A stretch of 47,873 nucleotides of DNA, taken from NCBI GenBank assembly GCA_015488325.1, contig WFOA01000015.1, positions 1 to 47,873 of the forward strand, given 5' to 3'. Positions within the stretch are counted from its first letter, which is position 1. Each line of letters starts with the position of its first letter. The position numbers and the translations under genes are program-made. Positions 1 through 9,388 of the stretch are shown in pieces. Source of the DNA: Acidimicrobiia bacterium. GTDB lineage: Bacteria > Actinomycetota > Acidimicrobiia > Spongiisociales > ZC4RG35. The notes beneath the pieces are model-generated. The model saw only the letters and a program-made list of their open reading frames with translations, ran no database searches and was not told the origin of the DNA.

Positions 1-37
1 CCCCGAGGCGCCGCACCCTCGGATCACCCCCCACCCC

Positions 38-529
38 GTGACCGCGCCCTTCGTCGTCGGCCCGGTCCCGGCTCCCGAGCGGGCCCGACACGACCACATG
101 GTCCGCCGATTCAGCCGCCGGGCAGAGCTCATCTTCGATCTGCGCCGCTGGGCCGCCGAGCGCACCGTCGCCGCAGAGCTCGTCCGGGCCGTCTGCGCCG
201 AGCTGGACGCCCCGGTGCCCGACGTGACGTTTCACCGGCGTCGCAGTCCCCACACCGGCTACGCCCAGGCGCCCCGACGCCGGGCGGTGATGCGTTTCGG
301 AGAACCGACGGTCCGAGCCTGGGAGGAACGGCGGCGGCGGCGCTGGCCGGAGACCGGCATGCTCCGGTTCGGCGACCCCGCCTCCCTCGACACGATCGCC
401 CACGAGCTCGCCCACCACCTCGTCCACCATCACGAACCGCTCCGCACCCGCGACCACGGGAAAGTCTGGGTCGCCTGGTACGACAGGGCCGCCGTCGTCG
501 TCGCCGCGTTGGCGCCTCCCGCCCCATGA
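38..529 (+). CDS. SprT-like putative zinc metalloprotein
   Basis: The 163-residue protein carries HELAHHLVHH, an HExxH zinc-binding motif, followed about 13 residues later by HGKVW, the arrangement seen in SprT-like and related small zinc-metallopeptidase domains. The N-terminal half is arginine-rich and otherwise featureless. There is no signal peptide, so it should be cytoplasmic. GTG at base 38 is the first start available in the window; an internal ATG at base 98 (MVRRFSRR) would give a 143-residue product and is equally plausible. The 37 bases before it show nothing I recognise. The motif supports the fold. Substrate and physiological role are unknown. Confidence 0.6.
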   Translation: MTAPFVVGPVPAPERARHDHMVRRFSRRAELIFDLRRWAAERTVAAELVRAVCAELDAPVPDVTFHRRRSPHTGYAQAPRRRAVMRFGEPTVRAWEERRRRRWPETGMLRFGDPASLDTIAHELAHHLVHHHEPLRTRDHGKVWVAWYDRAAVVVAALAPPAP

Positions 530-788
530 GGGACGGGGCGACGCCTGCAGTCCCGGACAGCCACCGCGGTATGCTCGACGTCGAACGGCCCCGCATTCAC
601 CCTCATGTCGAACCCGCCGTCGTCCCAGCACCCCACCAGCGGAGGTGACGTCCACGGCCGCAGCAGAGACGTCCGGTCCCCCGCCCTCCCCATCGACGGG
701 ACCGGAGGCGGCATGCAGCGTCTCGGAGAACCCTCCCACCTCCGCGCCGACGGCCATCACACCGCCCACACCCTCACCTGACGGCTCG

Positions 789-1787
789 ATGAGAGCGGCA
801 CGTCTCCACACCCCCGCCCCCGTCGCTGGTCGGCCCCTGACCCTCGAAGAGGGGGAGGATCCCCGACCCGGCCCCGGAGAGATCCTCGTCGAAGTGGCCG
901 CCTGCGGGGTCTGCCGCACCGACCTCCAGCTCGTCGAAGGCGACCTCCGGCCTCGACGGCTCCCCATCGTCCCCGGGCACCAGGCCGTGGGACGGGTCGT
1001 GGCGGTCGGCCGGGACGTCGACGGCTGGAGCGTCGACGACCGGGTCGGTATCGGCTGGTTGGCCGGGACTTGCGGACGATGCCGGTTCTGCCGGACCGGA
1101 CGGGAGAACCTCTGCGAGGAGGCACGGTTCACCGGATGGGACCGGGACGGAGGCTATGCGACCCTCACCACCGTCCGGGCGGATTTCGCCCTCCGGCTCC
1201 CACCCGGCCGAAGCGACCTCGAGCTGGCCCCGCTGCTGTGCGGAGGCGTCATCGGCTACCGCGCCCTCCGCCTCGCCGAAGTGCGCCCCGGCGGCACCCT
1301 CGGCCTCTACGGCTTCGGCGCGTCCGCCTCCCTCGCCATCCAAGTGGCCACCCACTGGGGCTGTGACGTCTACGTGGTGACACGGTCGGAGCGGGAGCAG
1401 GAACGAGCCCGCCGACTCGGCGCCGTCTGGGCGGGCGGATACGACGACCCTCCGCCCGTCCCCCTCGACGCCGCCGTCACCTTCGCCCCGGTCGGATGGG
1501 TGGTGGTCAAAGCGCTCGAAGCCGTCGACCGGGGCGCCACCGTGGCGATCAACGCCATCCACCTCGACCGGATCCCCGAATTCGGATACGAGTCTCTCTG
1601 GTGGGAACGCCGGCTCCGCTCCGTAGCCAACTACACCCGGGCCGACGCCGAAGCCTTCCTCGCCCTCACCGGCGAGATCCCCGTGACCACGGCGATCGAC
1701 CCCCGCCCACTGTCGGAGGCGAACCGGGCCTTGGCCGACCTCGCCACCGGGAACGTCGACGGCACCCTCGTCCTCGTCACCTCCTGA
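789..1787 (+). CDS. Zinc-dependent alcohol dehydrogenase family protein
   Basis: Medium-chain dehydrogenase of 332 residues. The catalytic-zinc region reads ACGVCRTDL, the GHQ segment follows as VPGHQAVG, and the structural-zinc loop is CGRCRFCRTGRENLC. A glycine-rich dinucleotide-binding stretch (LYGFGASASLA) lies mid-protein. The ORF track starts 48 residues earlier at 645, but that extension is Pro/Ser/Thr-rich and unlike any family N-terminus; MRAARLHTP at 789 is the canonical beginning. No strong Shine-Dalgarno sequence is visible before 789. It probably oxidises or reduces a small alcohol/aldehyde with NAD(P). The 259 bases between the previous gene and this start show no recognisable feature. 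Confidence 0.85.
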   Translation: MRAARLHTPAPVAGRPLTLEEGEDPRPGPGEILVEVAACGVCRTDLQLVEGDLRPRRLPIVPGHQAVGRVVAVGRDVDGWSVDDRVGIGWLAGTCGRCRFCRTGRENLCEEARFTGWDRDGGYATLTTVRADFALRLPPGRSDLELAPLLCGGVIGYRALRLAEVRPGGTLGLYGFGASASLAIQVATHWGCDVYVVTRSEREQERARRLGAVWAGGYDDPPPVPLDAAVTFAPVGWVVVKALEAVDRGATVAINAIHLDRIPEFGYESLWWERRLRSVANYTRADAEAFLALTGEIPVTTAIDPRPLSEANRALADLATGNVDGTLVLVTS

Positions 1788-1835
1788 GCGCCGATCTGGT
1801 GTTGGTGTGCAGACGGGGTACCCTCACCCCGGTCC

Positions 1836-2588
1836 GTGTCCCGTTTCACCATCACCACCGCCGACGGTGTCGTGCTCACGGCACGACACCACCCCGCCTC
1901 CGGCCGACGCCGGTCCGTCGTCGTGCTCGTCCCCGGCTTCACCGCCTCCAAAGACGACCCCGAAGTCGTCGCCGTGGCGGAAGCCCTCTCCTCGGCGGGA
2001 CACGACGTCATCTCCTACGACGCCCGCGGCCACCACACGTCGGGGGGACTGTGCACGCTCGGGTACTCGGAATGGCTGGACGTCGCCGCCGCCACCCAGG
2101 CCGCCCGTGACCGCGACGAACGGGTCGTCACCGTGGGAGCGTCCCTCGGCGGCGTCGCCGTCCTCCGTCACGCCACCCACGACCGTGACCTCACCGGCGT
2201 GGTCGCCGTCAGCTCCCCGGCCCGGTGGCGTCTCCCCCACAACATCCGAGGGTTCTTCTCCACGTTCCTCACCCGGACCCGGCTCGGACGTGCCCTCGCC
2301 GAACGCAAACTCGGGGTGAAGATCGACCCCGTGTGGGCCGACCCTCCGCCACCGGCCGACCTGACCGGCCGGATCCGGGTGCCCCTGGCGGTGATCCACG
2401 GCGACGCCGACCAGATGATCCCCCCCACCGCGGCCACCCAACTCGTCGACGGTAGCTACGGGGCCGCCCGCCTCGACATCGTCCCCGGAATGGGCCACGC
2501 CTTCGACCCCCTCGGGATCCCGGCGATCCTCGACGCCGTCGACTGGACCCTCCGCCAACCCGCCCACGAATCCCCCGCCAGACCCTGA
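1836..2588 (+). CDS. Alpha/beta hydrolase
   Basis: A 250-residue serine hydrolase of the alpha/beta fold. The nucleophile elbow is GASLGG, preceded by the oxyanion-region strand VVVLVPGFTASK. DADQM and a late GMGHAFD provide a plausible acid and the catalytic histidine. There is no signal peptide. The GTG start lies 12 bases after a TACCCT box, giving a 5' leader of only a few bases. The gene ends 3 bases before sfsA and is probably co-transcribed with it. The substrate is unknown; the family includes esterases and lysophospholipase-like enzymes. Confidence 0.8.
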   Translation: MSRFTITTADGVVLTARHHPASGRRRSVVVLVPGFTASKDDPEVVAVAEALSSAGHDVISYDARGHHTSGGLCTLGYSEWLDVAAATQAARDRDERVVTVGASLGGVAVLRHATHDRDLTGVVAVSSPARWRLPHNIRGFFSTFLTRTRLGRALAERKLGVKIDPVWADPPPPADLTGRIRVPLAVIHGDADQMIPPTAATQLVDGSYGAARLDIVPGMGHAFDPLGIPAILDAVDWTLRQPAHESPARP

Positions 2589-2591
2589 CCC

Positions 2592-3287
2592 GTGAGCGGC
2601 GACGGAACGGTCCTCGCCGCCCGGTTCGTCGACCGGCCCAACCGCTTCCTGGTGGTCGCCGAGCTCGACGACGGCCGCCGGGTCGACGCCTACCTCCCCA
2701 ACACCGGGCGGCTCACCCACCTCTGCGTGCCGGGCCGCCCGATCGTGCTCCGCCACGACCCCGACCCCCGACGCAAGACCGAATACACCGTGATCCGAGC
2801 CTGGGACGACACCTGGGTGGCGTTGGAGGCGAGCCTCGCCCCCCGACTCCTCGTGGAATGGCTCTCCGCCGGACATCCCCTCGGTCCCTTCGGGCCCGCC
2901 CGGAGCGTCGAGACCGAGGTGACGGTCGGCACCCACCGCCTCGACCTGCGGGTCGTCACCGCCGGCGGCCCGGTCTGGGTGGAGGTGAAATCCGGAGGGC
3001 GTTCCGACACCGGCACGGCGCTCTTGTCGAAGACACCGTCGAGTCGGGGAGCCTCCCATCTGGCGACCCTGGCGCACCTCGCCCGGAAGGGAGAACACGC
3101 CGTCGCCGCCTTCGTCGTGCAACGCGGCGACGTCCGCCGGCTCCTCATCGGCGGCGACGCCGACGAGGGATGGATCGACGCGGTCCGTTCCGCCCACGAC
3201 GCCGGCGTCGTCGTATGTGCCTACGGATGTGACGTCACCGAGACCACCGTCCGCATCGGCCGGGAACTGGAGGTCGTCTGGGGCTGA
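2592..3287 (+). CDS. sfsA: SfsA family protein (sugar fermentation stimulation / nuclease)
   Basis: At 231 residues it matches the usual SfsA length. The N-terminal OB-like segment contains RFLVVAELDDG and YLPNTGRL, and the C-terminal nuclease-like half contains VWVEVKSGG, the E-x-K signature of PD-(D/E)XK folds. SfsA was named for stimulating maltose fermentation in E. coli; the E. coli protein binds DNA and the fold suggests a nuclease, but its function is not settled. GTG start. The gene converges on modC, with only 5 bases between the two stop codons. Confidence 0.85.
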   Translation: MSGDGTVLAARFVDRPNRFLVVAELDDGRRVDAYLPNTGRLTHLCVPGRPIVLRHDPDPRRKTEYTVIRAWDDTWVALEASLAPRLLVEWLSAGHPLGPFGPARSVETEVTVGTHRLDLRVVTAGGPVWVEVKSGGRSDTGTALLSKTPSSRGASHLATLAHLARKGEHAVAAFVVQRGDVRRLLIGGDADEGWIDAVRSAHDAGVVVCAYGCDVTETTVRIGRELEVVWG

Positions 3288-3292
3288 GCCCG

Positions 3293-4351
3293 TCAGGCGC
3301 TCTCCACCCCGATCTCGGTCGCCTTCACCGACACCCACACCTTCGATCCGGCACCGAGGCCGAGGGCGGAGACGGCTCCCGGAGTGACCTCGGCGGTCAA
3401 CGGCAACGGTGCTCCCGTCTGCAGCCGCACCCGATCACCGTGATGCTCGATCCGCACGATCACCGTCTCCCACGTGTTCCGGGGGCTTCCCTCCGGGCGC
3501 CGACGGTAGACGGCGACTGCTCGAGGGTGGACCGTGACGAACACCGGGCCCGCCATGCCCCGGTCCGCCACGCTCAGGTGGTGGCCGCCCACCGATACCA
3601 TCCCGTCCGACGCCTCCCCCAGCCAGAAGTTGGTGCCGACGAGGTCCGCGACATACCGGGTTCGGGGGCGGAGGCGGATGTCGTCGGCGGTCCCCGATTG
3701 GACGACGGAGCCGTCCTGGAGGACGAAGATCCGGTCGGCGAGGAGGAACGCGTCGGTGGGGTCGTGGGTGATGAGCAGTCGCGGTCCTTCGAACCCGTCG
3801 AGGTGGTCCCTCAAGGCGCGCCGAAGCTGCACCCGGCTGGAGGCGTCGACCGCGGCGAAGGGTTCATCCAGCAACAAGAGGGCCGGTCCCGAAGCAAGGG
3901 CGCGGGCGAGGGCAACCCGCTGGCGCTGGCCCCCGGAGAGGTCTCGGGGCCGACGGCCTCCGAGGTCGGCGACGTCGAGCCGTTCCAGCCAGAACCGGGT
4001 GCGGTGACGCACCTCGGTCCGGGACCGCCCCTGGCTCCTCGGCCCGAAGGCGACGTTCTCGAAGACCGAGAGATGCGGAAAGAGCAGGTAGTCCTGGAAC
4101 ACCACCCCCACTCGGCGACCCTCGGGCGGGACGAACACTCCCGCCGCCGGGTCGTCCAACACCCGCCCGTCGAGGAGGATCCGTCCGGCATCGAGGGGGA
4201 TCAGGCCGGCCAGCGCCTCCACCAAGGTGGTCTTCCCCGAGCCGTTTGGCCCGAGAACGGCGACCGTCTCACCGCCTTCGATACGGACGGCGGCGTCGAG
4301 GCGGAACTCGCCTCGACGCACCACACAGCGGGCGTCCAGACCCGACGTCAC
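3293..4351 (-). CDS. modC: Molybdate ABC transporter ATP-binding protein ModC
   Basis: ABC ATPase of 352 residues with Walker A GPNGSGKTT, signature LSGGQRQRVALARAL and Walker B LLLLDEPFAAVD. The C-terminal ~110 residues form a TOBE/MOP-type domain as in ModC. The ORF track starts at 4618, but the extension lies inside modB. I place the start at GTG 4351 because it overlaps the modB stop as GTGA and is preceded by GGAAGG at good spacing; ATG at 4366 has no ribosome site. It energises molybdate import together with ModB and ModA. Last gene of the mod operon. Confidence 0.9.
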   Translation of the reverse strand: MTSGLDARCVVRRGEFRLDAAVRIEGGETVAVLGPNGSGKTTLVEALAGLIPLDAGRILLDGRVLDDPAAGVFVPPEGRRVGVVFQDYLLFPHLSVFENVAFGPRSQGRSRTEVRHRTRFWLERLDVADLGGRRPRDLSGGQRQRVALARALASGPALLLLDEPFAAVDASSRVQLRRALRDHLDGFEGPRLLITHDPTDAFLLADRIFVLQDGSVVQSGTADDIRLRPRTRYVADLVGTNFWLGEASDGMVSVGGHHLSVADRGMAGPVFVTVHPRAVAVYRRRPEGSPRNTWETVIVRIEHHGDRVRLQTGAPLPLTAEVTPGAVSALGLGAGSKVWVSVKATEIGVESA

Positions 4352-5145
4352 GGCGCCTTCCACCATCGGTCCCGGAGGGCGACGAGGACGATCAGGGAGA
4401 TCACCACCATCACCAGGCTGAGGGCCAAGGCGGCGTCGCGGTCGGCCTCGAGCTGCACGAACACGGCGAGGGGCAACGTCTGGGTGCGGCCCGCCAAGTT
4501 GCCGGCGAAGGTGACGGTCGCACCGAACTCCCCCAGCGCACGCGCCCAGGTCAGCACCATGCCGGAGAGGAGCGACGGCCCCACCATCGGGAGGGTGACC
4601 CGCCGGAACACCGTCCACCGCCCGGCACCCAAGGAGGCGGCGGCACCTTCGAAACGGGGGTCGAGGGACCGGAGGGCGCCCTCCACCGTCACGATCAGGA
4701 AGGGCATCGAGACGAACGTGACGGCGAGGACCACCCCGGCGACGGAGAACGGGAGGACGAGTCCGGTGAGTCGGTACAGCGGCTCACCGAACGGACCCCG
4801 CCGGCCGAAGGCGAACAGCAGCGCCGCACCGCCCACCACCGGGGGGAGCACCAGGGGGAGGAGGACAAGCCCGCGAACCAGCGACCGTCCCGGGAACTCG
4901 ACCCGGGCCAACACCCAGGCGACGGGAACTCCCAGCACGGCGGCGATGACCGTCGCCGCCGTCGACGTCACCGCCGACAGGCGGAGGGCATCGACGGTGA
5001 CCTCCGAGGTGAGCAACCCGACGAGGTCCCGCCACGGGACCCGGAGGAGCAGGCCCGCCAGCGGAAGCACGAACAGCGCCAGCCCCACCACCGCCGCCAC
5101 AGCCAGGGGCCAGGGGGGACGCAAGGCCCGGCGGCTTCCCCTCAT
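4348..5145 (-). CDS. modB: Molybdate ABC transporter permease ModB
   Basis: Inner-membrane permease of 265 residues with about six hydrophobic segments. The EAA-type coupling loop reads EGAAASLGAGRWTVFRRVTLP, followed by the permease-family motif ALGEFGATVTFAGN that is typical of ModB/CysT proteins. ATG at 5145 overlaps the modA stop as ATGA, and its own stop overlaps the modC start. These overlaps imply coupled translation of a stoichiometric ABC complex. Confidence 0.9.
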   Translation of the reverse strand: MRGSRRALRPPWPLAVAAVVGLALFVLPLAGLLLRVPWRDLVGLLTSEVTVDALRLSAVTSTAATVIAAVLGVPVAWVLARVEFPGRSLVRGLVLLPLVLPPVVGGAALLFAFGRRGPFGEPLYRLTGLVLPFSVAGVVLAVTFVSMPFLIVTVEGALRSLDPRFEGAAASLGAGRWTVFRRVTLPMVGPSLLSGMVLTWARALGEFGATVTFAGNLAGRTQTLPLAVFVQLEADRDAALALSLVMVVISLIVLVALRDRWWKAP

Positions 5146-5873
5146 GGCAGGTCGAACCCGAAACGGGTGAGGACGGCGCGCCCTTCGTCGGAGAGCACCG
5201 TCTCGACGAACGCTTCGGCGGCGGGCGGCGCTCCGGAGAGCACCGCGATCGAATAGTCGGTGGTCACCTCCACCCCGACGTCGATCCCCTCCACTCGACC
5301 CTCGGCGGCCTGCACGTCGGTGACATAGACGAGCCCGACGTCGACCTCCCCCTCCTCGATCTTGGTGAGGAGGGAACGGACATTCGGTTCGCTCGTGTCG
5401 ACGGCCGGTTCGAGGCCGGCGAGGTCGAAGAGCCGACGGGCGAGGGCGCCGCAGGGGACGGCCGGGTCGCAGAGACCGACCACCAGTTCCGGCCGGGCGA
5501 GGTCGGCCAGCCCGCTGACCCCTCCAGGGTTCCCCGGCGGCACGGCGATCTGCAGCCGGTTCCGGGCGAAGACGGCCGATTCGGCCACCAGACCGGCCGC
5601 CGACACCGCCTCCATGTTGGCGATGTCGGCCGACGCGTAGACGTCCACGGGGGCACCGGCGAGGATCTGTTCCCGGAGGCCCGAGCTGGCCCCCAGGTTG
5701 AGGACGACGTCCACTCCAGGATGGGTCTCCTCGAACGACTCCTCGATGTCGGCGAAGGCATCGGCGAGGGACGACGCCGCCGACACCACCACCTGGCGGT
5801 CCTGTCCCCCGGCGACGCAGCCGGCGACCGCCAAGGCCAGGACCGTCGAGACGAAGACGGGACGGATGTTCAC
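5142..5873 (-). CDS. modA: Molybdate ABC transporter substrate-binding lipoprotein ModA
   Basis: 243-residue periplasmic-type binding protein anchored as a lipoprotein: the N-terminus ends in the lipobox VAGC. VVVSAASSLADAF and NLGASSGLREQI are the oxyanion-binding segments typical of ModA, and VDVYASADIANM follows. The ORF track begins far upstream at 6482 because the frame is open through the regulator. The GTG at 5873 gives the signal peptide and overlaps the regulator stop as GTGA. It captures molybdate (possibly tungstate) for ModBC. Molybdenum demand in this neighbourhood is plausible because a molybdopterin oxidoreductase lies about 9 kb away. Confidence 0.9.
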   Translation of the reverse strand: MNIRPVFVSTVLALAVAGCVAGGQDRQVVVSAASSLADAFADIEESFEETHPGVDVVLNLGASSGLREQILAGAPVDVYASADIANMEAVSAAGLVAESAVFARNRLQIAVPPGNPGGVSGLADLARPELVVGLCDPAVPCGALARRLFDLAGLEPAVDTSEPNVRSLLTKIEEGEVDVGLVYVTDVQAAEGRVEGIDVGVEVTTDYSIAVLSGAPPAAEAFVETVLSDEGRAVLTRFGFDLP

Positions 5874-6859
5874 GGCACCCGCTCCCCGAGGCCGGACAGG
5901 TCGTACCCCCCGACGGCCTCCAGTCGTCTCCGGAACCGGCGGTCGGTGAGCCCGTCGAGGGCTTCGGCGACGGCCGGGTCCGCCAGATACCGGTCGCGTA
6001 CCCACAGTTCGGCCCGATGGGTCTCCAAGGGATGGAACGGGGCGCCCATCGCCAGCGCCGCCGGTTCGATGGTGACGGCCGTCATCCCCGATGCCACCGC
6101 CCGGCGTACCGCGTCGAGATGGGTTCGGACCCGGGGGCCGGGGACCGGGCCCACTCCCGGCGTGAGAGCCCGACGGAAGGCACGCTGGACACCGGCCCCT
6201 TCCTCCCGCTGGACGACGGCGGTCCGGCCCGCGAGCGCGTCCCGCCACCAGGCACCGCCCGCTCCCGGAGGTCCGGCCAGCCCGACCCGCCAACGGGCCA
6301 GACGGAAACGAACGACGGCGAGGTCGTCGGGCGGCGACGGTGCCGGACCGTGGACGACGGCTGCGTGCACCCGTTCGGCCCGCAGGGCGTCGAGGGCGGC
6401 CGCGCTGGACACCGCCACCGCGACCGCTCCACGTCCCCGCTGACGCAGCAGGCCTTCCAGAACGGCCAGCCCAGGTTCGCATCCGGCGAGCACCGGGCCG
6501 GAGGGGACCGGCCCCATGGTGACGACCCGGCCCTCCTCCACGTAGGCGTCGGCGACGTCCCAGCCGTCGCCGCCGGTCCCGACCGGGGCCGTCACGGCCC
6601 GGTCGCCGACCCGTCCCAGCCGGACCACGGCACCGTCGGGCGGCGGGGTTCCGGTCGCCACGTCGACCGCTCCGGTTGCCGTCCCGAAGAGGGCGGCGAC
6701 GTCGGTGCCGAGCGCCTCGGCGAGGGCGAGGGCGGCGTCCACCCGCGGGAGGTGTCGCCCGGCCTCCACCGCCGAGACGAGCTGGCGGCTGACCCCGGCA
6801 CGGGCGGCCAGCTCCGCCTGGGTGAATCCTGCGGCTTCCCGCAGGCGACGCAGCTCCAT
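5870..6859 (-). CDS. XRE-type HTH regulator with PBP-like (molybdate-type) sensor domain
   Basis: Residues 1 to about 58 form an XRE helix-turn-helix (FTQAELAARAGVSRQLVSAVE). The remaining ~270 residues resemble the periplasmic-binding-protein-like sensor domain that is found fused to HTH domains next to molybdate genes (PBP_like family). It is the first gene of the mod operon and overlaps modA by GTGA, so I infer an autoregulated molybdate-responsive regulator in place of ModE. The track's start at 7021 runs through an inverted repeat and a pseudogene. ATG 6859 is preceded by TAGATT with 8 bases between, consistent with a nearly leaderless transcript. 329 residues. Confidence 0.75.
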   Translation of the reverse strand: MELRRLREAAGFTQAELAARAGVSRQLVSAVEAGRHLPRVDAALALAEALGTDVAALFGTATGAVDVATGTPPPDGAVVRLGRVGDRAVTAPVGTGGDGWDVADAYVEEGRVVTMGPVPSGPVLAGCEPGLAVLEGLLRQRGRGAVAVAVSSAAALDALRAERVHAAVVHGPAPSPPDDLAVVRFRLARWRVGLAGPPGAGGAWWRDALAGRTAVVQREEGAGVQRAFRRALTPGVGPVPGPRVRTHLDAVRRAVASGMTAVTIEPAALAMGAPFHPLETHRAELWVRDRYLADPAVAEALDGLTDRRFRRRLEAVGGYDLSGLGERVP

Positions 6860-6867
6860 CAGACAGG

Positions 6868-6873
6868 AATCTA
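6868..6873 (-). promoter_or_regulatory. Predicted -10 box of the mod operon
   Basis: On the minus strand TAGATT lies 8 bases before the ATG of the XRE-PBP regulator. With a typical 6-7 base discriminator the transcript would start 1-2 bases before the start codon. No ribosome site is visible. A -35 candidate (AGGACA) is about 18 bases upstream. Confidence 0.45.
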
Positions 6874-6906
6874 GCGGTTCTGCCAGCTCTCTGTCCTTCT
6901 TCTCGC

Positions 6907-6953
6907 TTTTGACAGCCAGATCCGGCAAATGTTGCCGGATCTGGCTGTCAAAA
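6907..6953. repeat. Long perfect inverted repeat, copy 1 (22-bp arms, 3-base loop)
   Basis: Two exactly complementary 22-base arms, with core GACAGCCAGATCCGGC, flank the loop ATG. A near-identical element lies at 13141-13181. It sits downstream of a decayed minus-strand hydrolase and upstream of the mod operon. It could be a bidirectional terminator or a REP/MITE-like dispersed palindrome. There is no T-tract beyond the stem, though the arms themselves begin TTTT and end AAAA. Confidence 0.85.
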
Positions 6954-8458
<1,505 letters not shown>

Positions 8459-8592
8459 GTCGGCCCGGTCGGCGAGGCACCCTCGGCCGGGTTGCGCGTA
8501 CACCACCGGGCTGCGGCCCCGCCCCCGGTGTCGGCAGGGCGACCCTTCTCCAAACCGAAGGCCCACCCACCCTCTCGGTCCGGCACCGGTGA

Positions 8593-8598
8593 TACGAT
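8593..8598 (+). promoter_or_regulatory. -10 box for a leaderless dtxR-type transcript
   Basis: TACGAT is followed by 6 bases and then the GTG of the regulator, so transcription would start at or next to the start codon. No Shine-Dalgarno sequence is present. The 146-base gap before the gene holds nothing else I recognise. Confidence 0.5.
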
Positions 8599-8604
8599 GA
8601 CCGG

Positions 8605-9288
8605 GTGACCGCCTCCGACACCGAACGCCTCCCCACCTCCGAAGCGGAGGAGATGTACCTCATCACGATCGCGATGGCGGTGGAGGAGGGACACGAGGGC
8701 CCGGTACCGGTCCCCCAGCTCGCCAAGGCGTTGGGAGTCTCCCGGGTCTCGGCCAACGAGATGGTGAAGAAGCTCGCCGACCGGGGTCTGGTGGAGTACG
8801 CCCGTTACAAGGGAGCGAGCCTCTCTCCGGCAGGCGAAGAGATCGCCCGGGCGGTGCTGCGACGTCGACGCCTGTGGTCGGTGTTCCTCTCCGAACGCCT
8901 CGGCCTCACACCGCAGGCCGCCGACACCGTGGCCTGCGAGTTCGAGCACATCACGCCCGCCGACGTGGCCCAACGTCTCGCCGAGTTCCTGGGGGATCCC
9001 CAGACCAGCCCCCAGGGAAAGCCGATCCCCGCCGCCTCCGCTGCCGCGCCCCGACCTGCGGTGACGATCCCGCTCGGAGAGGCACAGGTGGGACGAGGGG
9101 TCGAGGTGGTAGGGGTCGACGGCGACACCGCAGGCCGCTCCTTCCTCTCCGAACAGGGGATCGCGCCCGGTGCTCGCATCACGCTCCTCGCCGTGGCGGA
9201 CGGCGGGGCCTGCCTGGTGGAGACCGACGGCGGCCGGGTCCACATCTCGGCGGATCTCGCCCGGACGGTGACGGTCGCCGCCGGGTGA
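8605..9288 (+). CDS. DtxR/MntR-family metal-dependent transcriptional regulator
   Basis: 227 residues. Residues 10-75 form the winged-helix DNA-binding domain (EEMYLITIAMAVEEG, LGVSRVSANEMVKKLADRGLV). The metal-binding/dimerisation domain follows (RRRRLWSVFLSERLGL, CEFEHITPADVAQRL). The last ~75 residues look like the SH3-like FeoA-type domain of DtxR/IdeR. It most likely represses iron uptake genes when Fe(II) is abundant. The FbpCAB-type iron transporter immediately downstream is the obvious target, and a candidate box is present at 10460-10478. GTG 8605 is the only sensible start, since ATG 8597 terminates at once. Confidence 0.9.
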   Translation: MTASDTERLPTSEAEEMYLITIAMAVEEGHEGPVPVPQLAKALGVSRVSANEMVKKLADRGLVEYARYKGASLSPAGEEIARAVLRRRRLWSVFLSERLGLTPQAADTVACEFEHITPADVAQRLAEFLGDPQTSPQGKPIPAASAAAPRPAVTIPLGEAQVGRGVEVVGVDGDTAGRSFLSEQGIAPGARITLLAVADGGACLVETDGGRVHISADLARTVTVAAG

Positions 9289-9388
9289 GCCCGGTGGCGT
9301 CGCCAGACGGTGACGATCCGGACCTCGGCTACAGTATCAGGGCAGCCATACGAATCTTCGCAGGCTCTGTGACGATCGGGGAGTCTCC

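Noticed and set aside
645-788. N-terminal 48-residue extension of the alcohol dehydrogenase
   Set aside because: It is Pro/Ser/Thr-rich, lacks a signal or transit pattern, and precedes a canonical MDR N-terminus at ATG 789.
3276-3295. GGGCTGAGCCC over the sfsA stop codon as a terminator
   Set aside because: The stem is only four base pairs with a three-base loop, so it is too weak to list.
3440-5170. 576-codon plus-strand frame across modC/modB
   Set aside because: It is antisense to two clear ABC genes and has no recognisable motif. Several similar shadows (4246-5256, 18008-19252, 20192-21757, 23863-25560, 28383-30839) were dismissed for the same reason.
5874-6482. Long N-terminal extension of ModA in the ORF track
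   Set aside because: It lies wholly within the regulator gene, and the lipoprotein signal begins at GTG 5873.
6907-6953. Palindrome considered as an operator for the XRE-PBP regulator
   Set aside because: The other copy lies between convergent genes at the end of fbpB, where an operator makes little sense. A terminator or dispersed palindrome explains both sites better.
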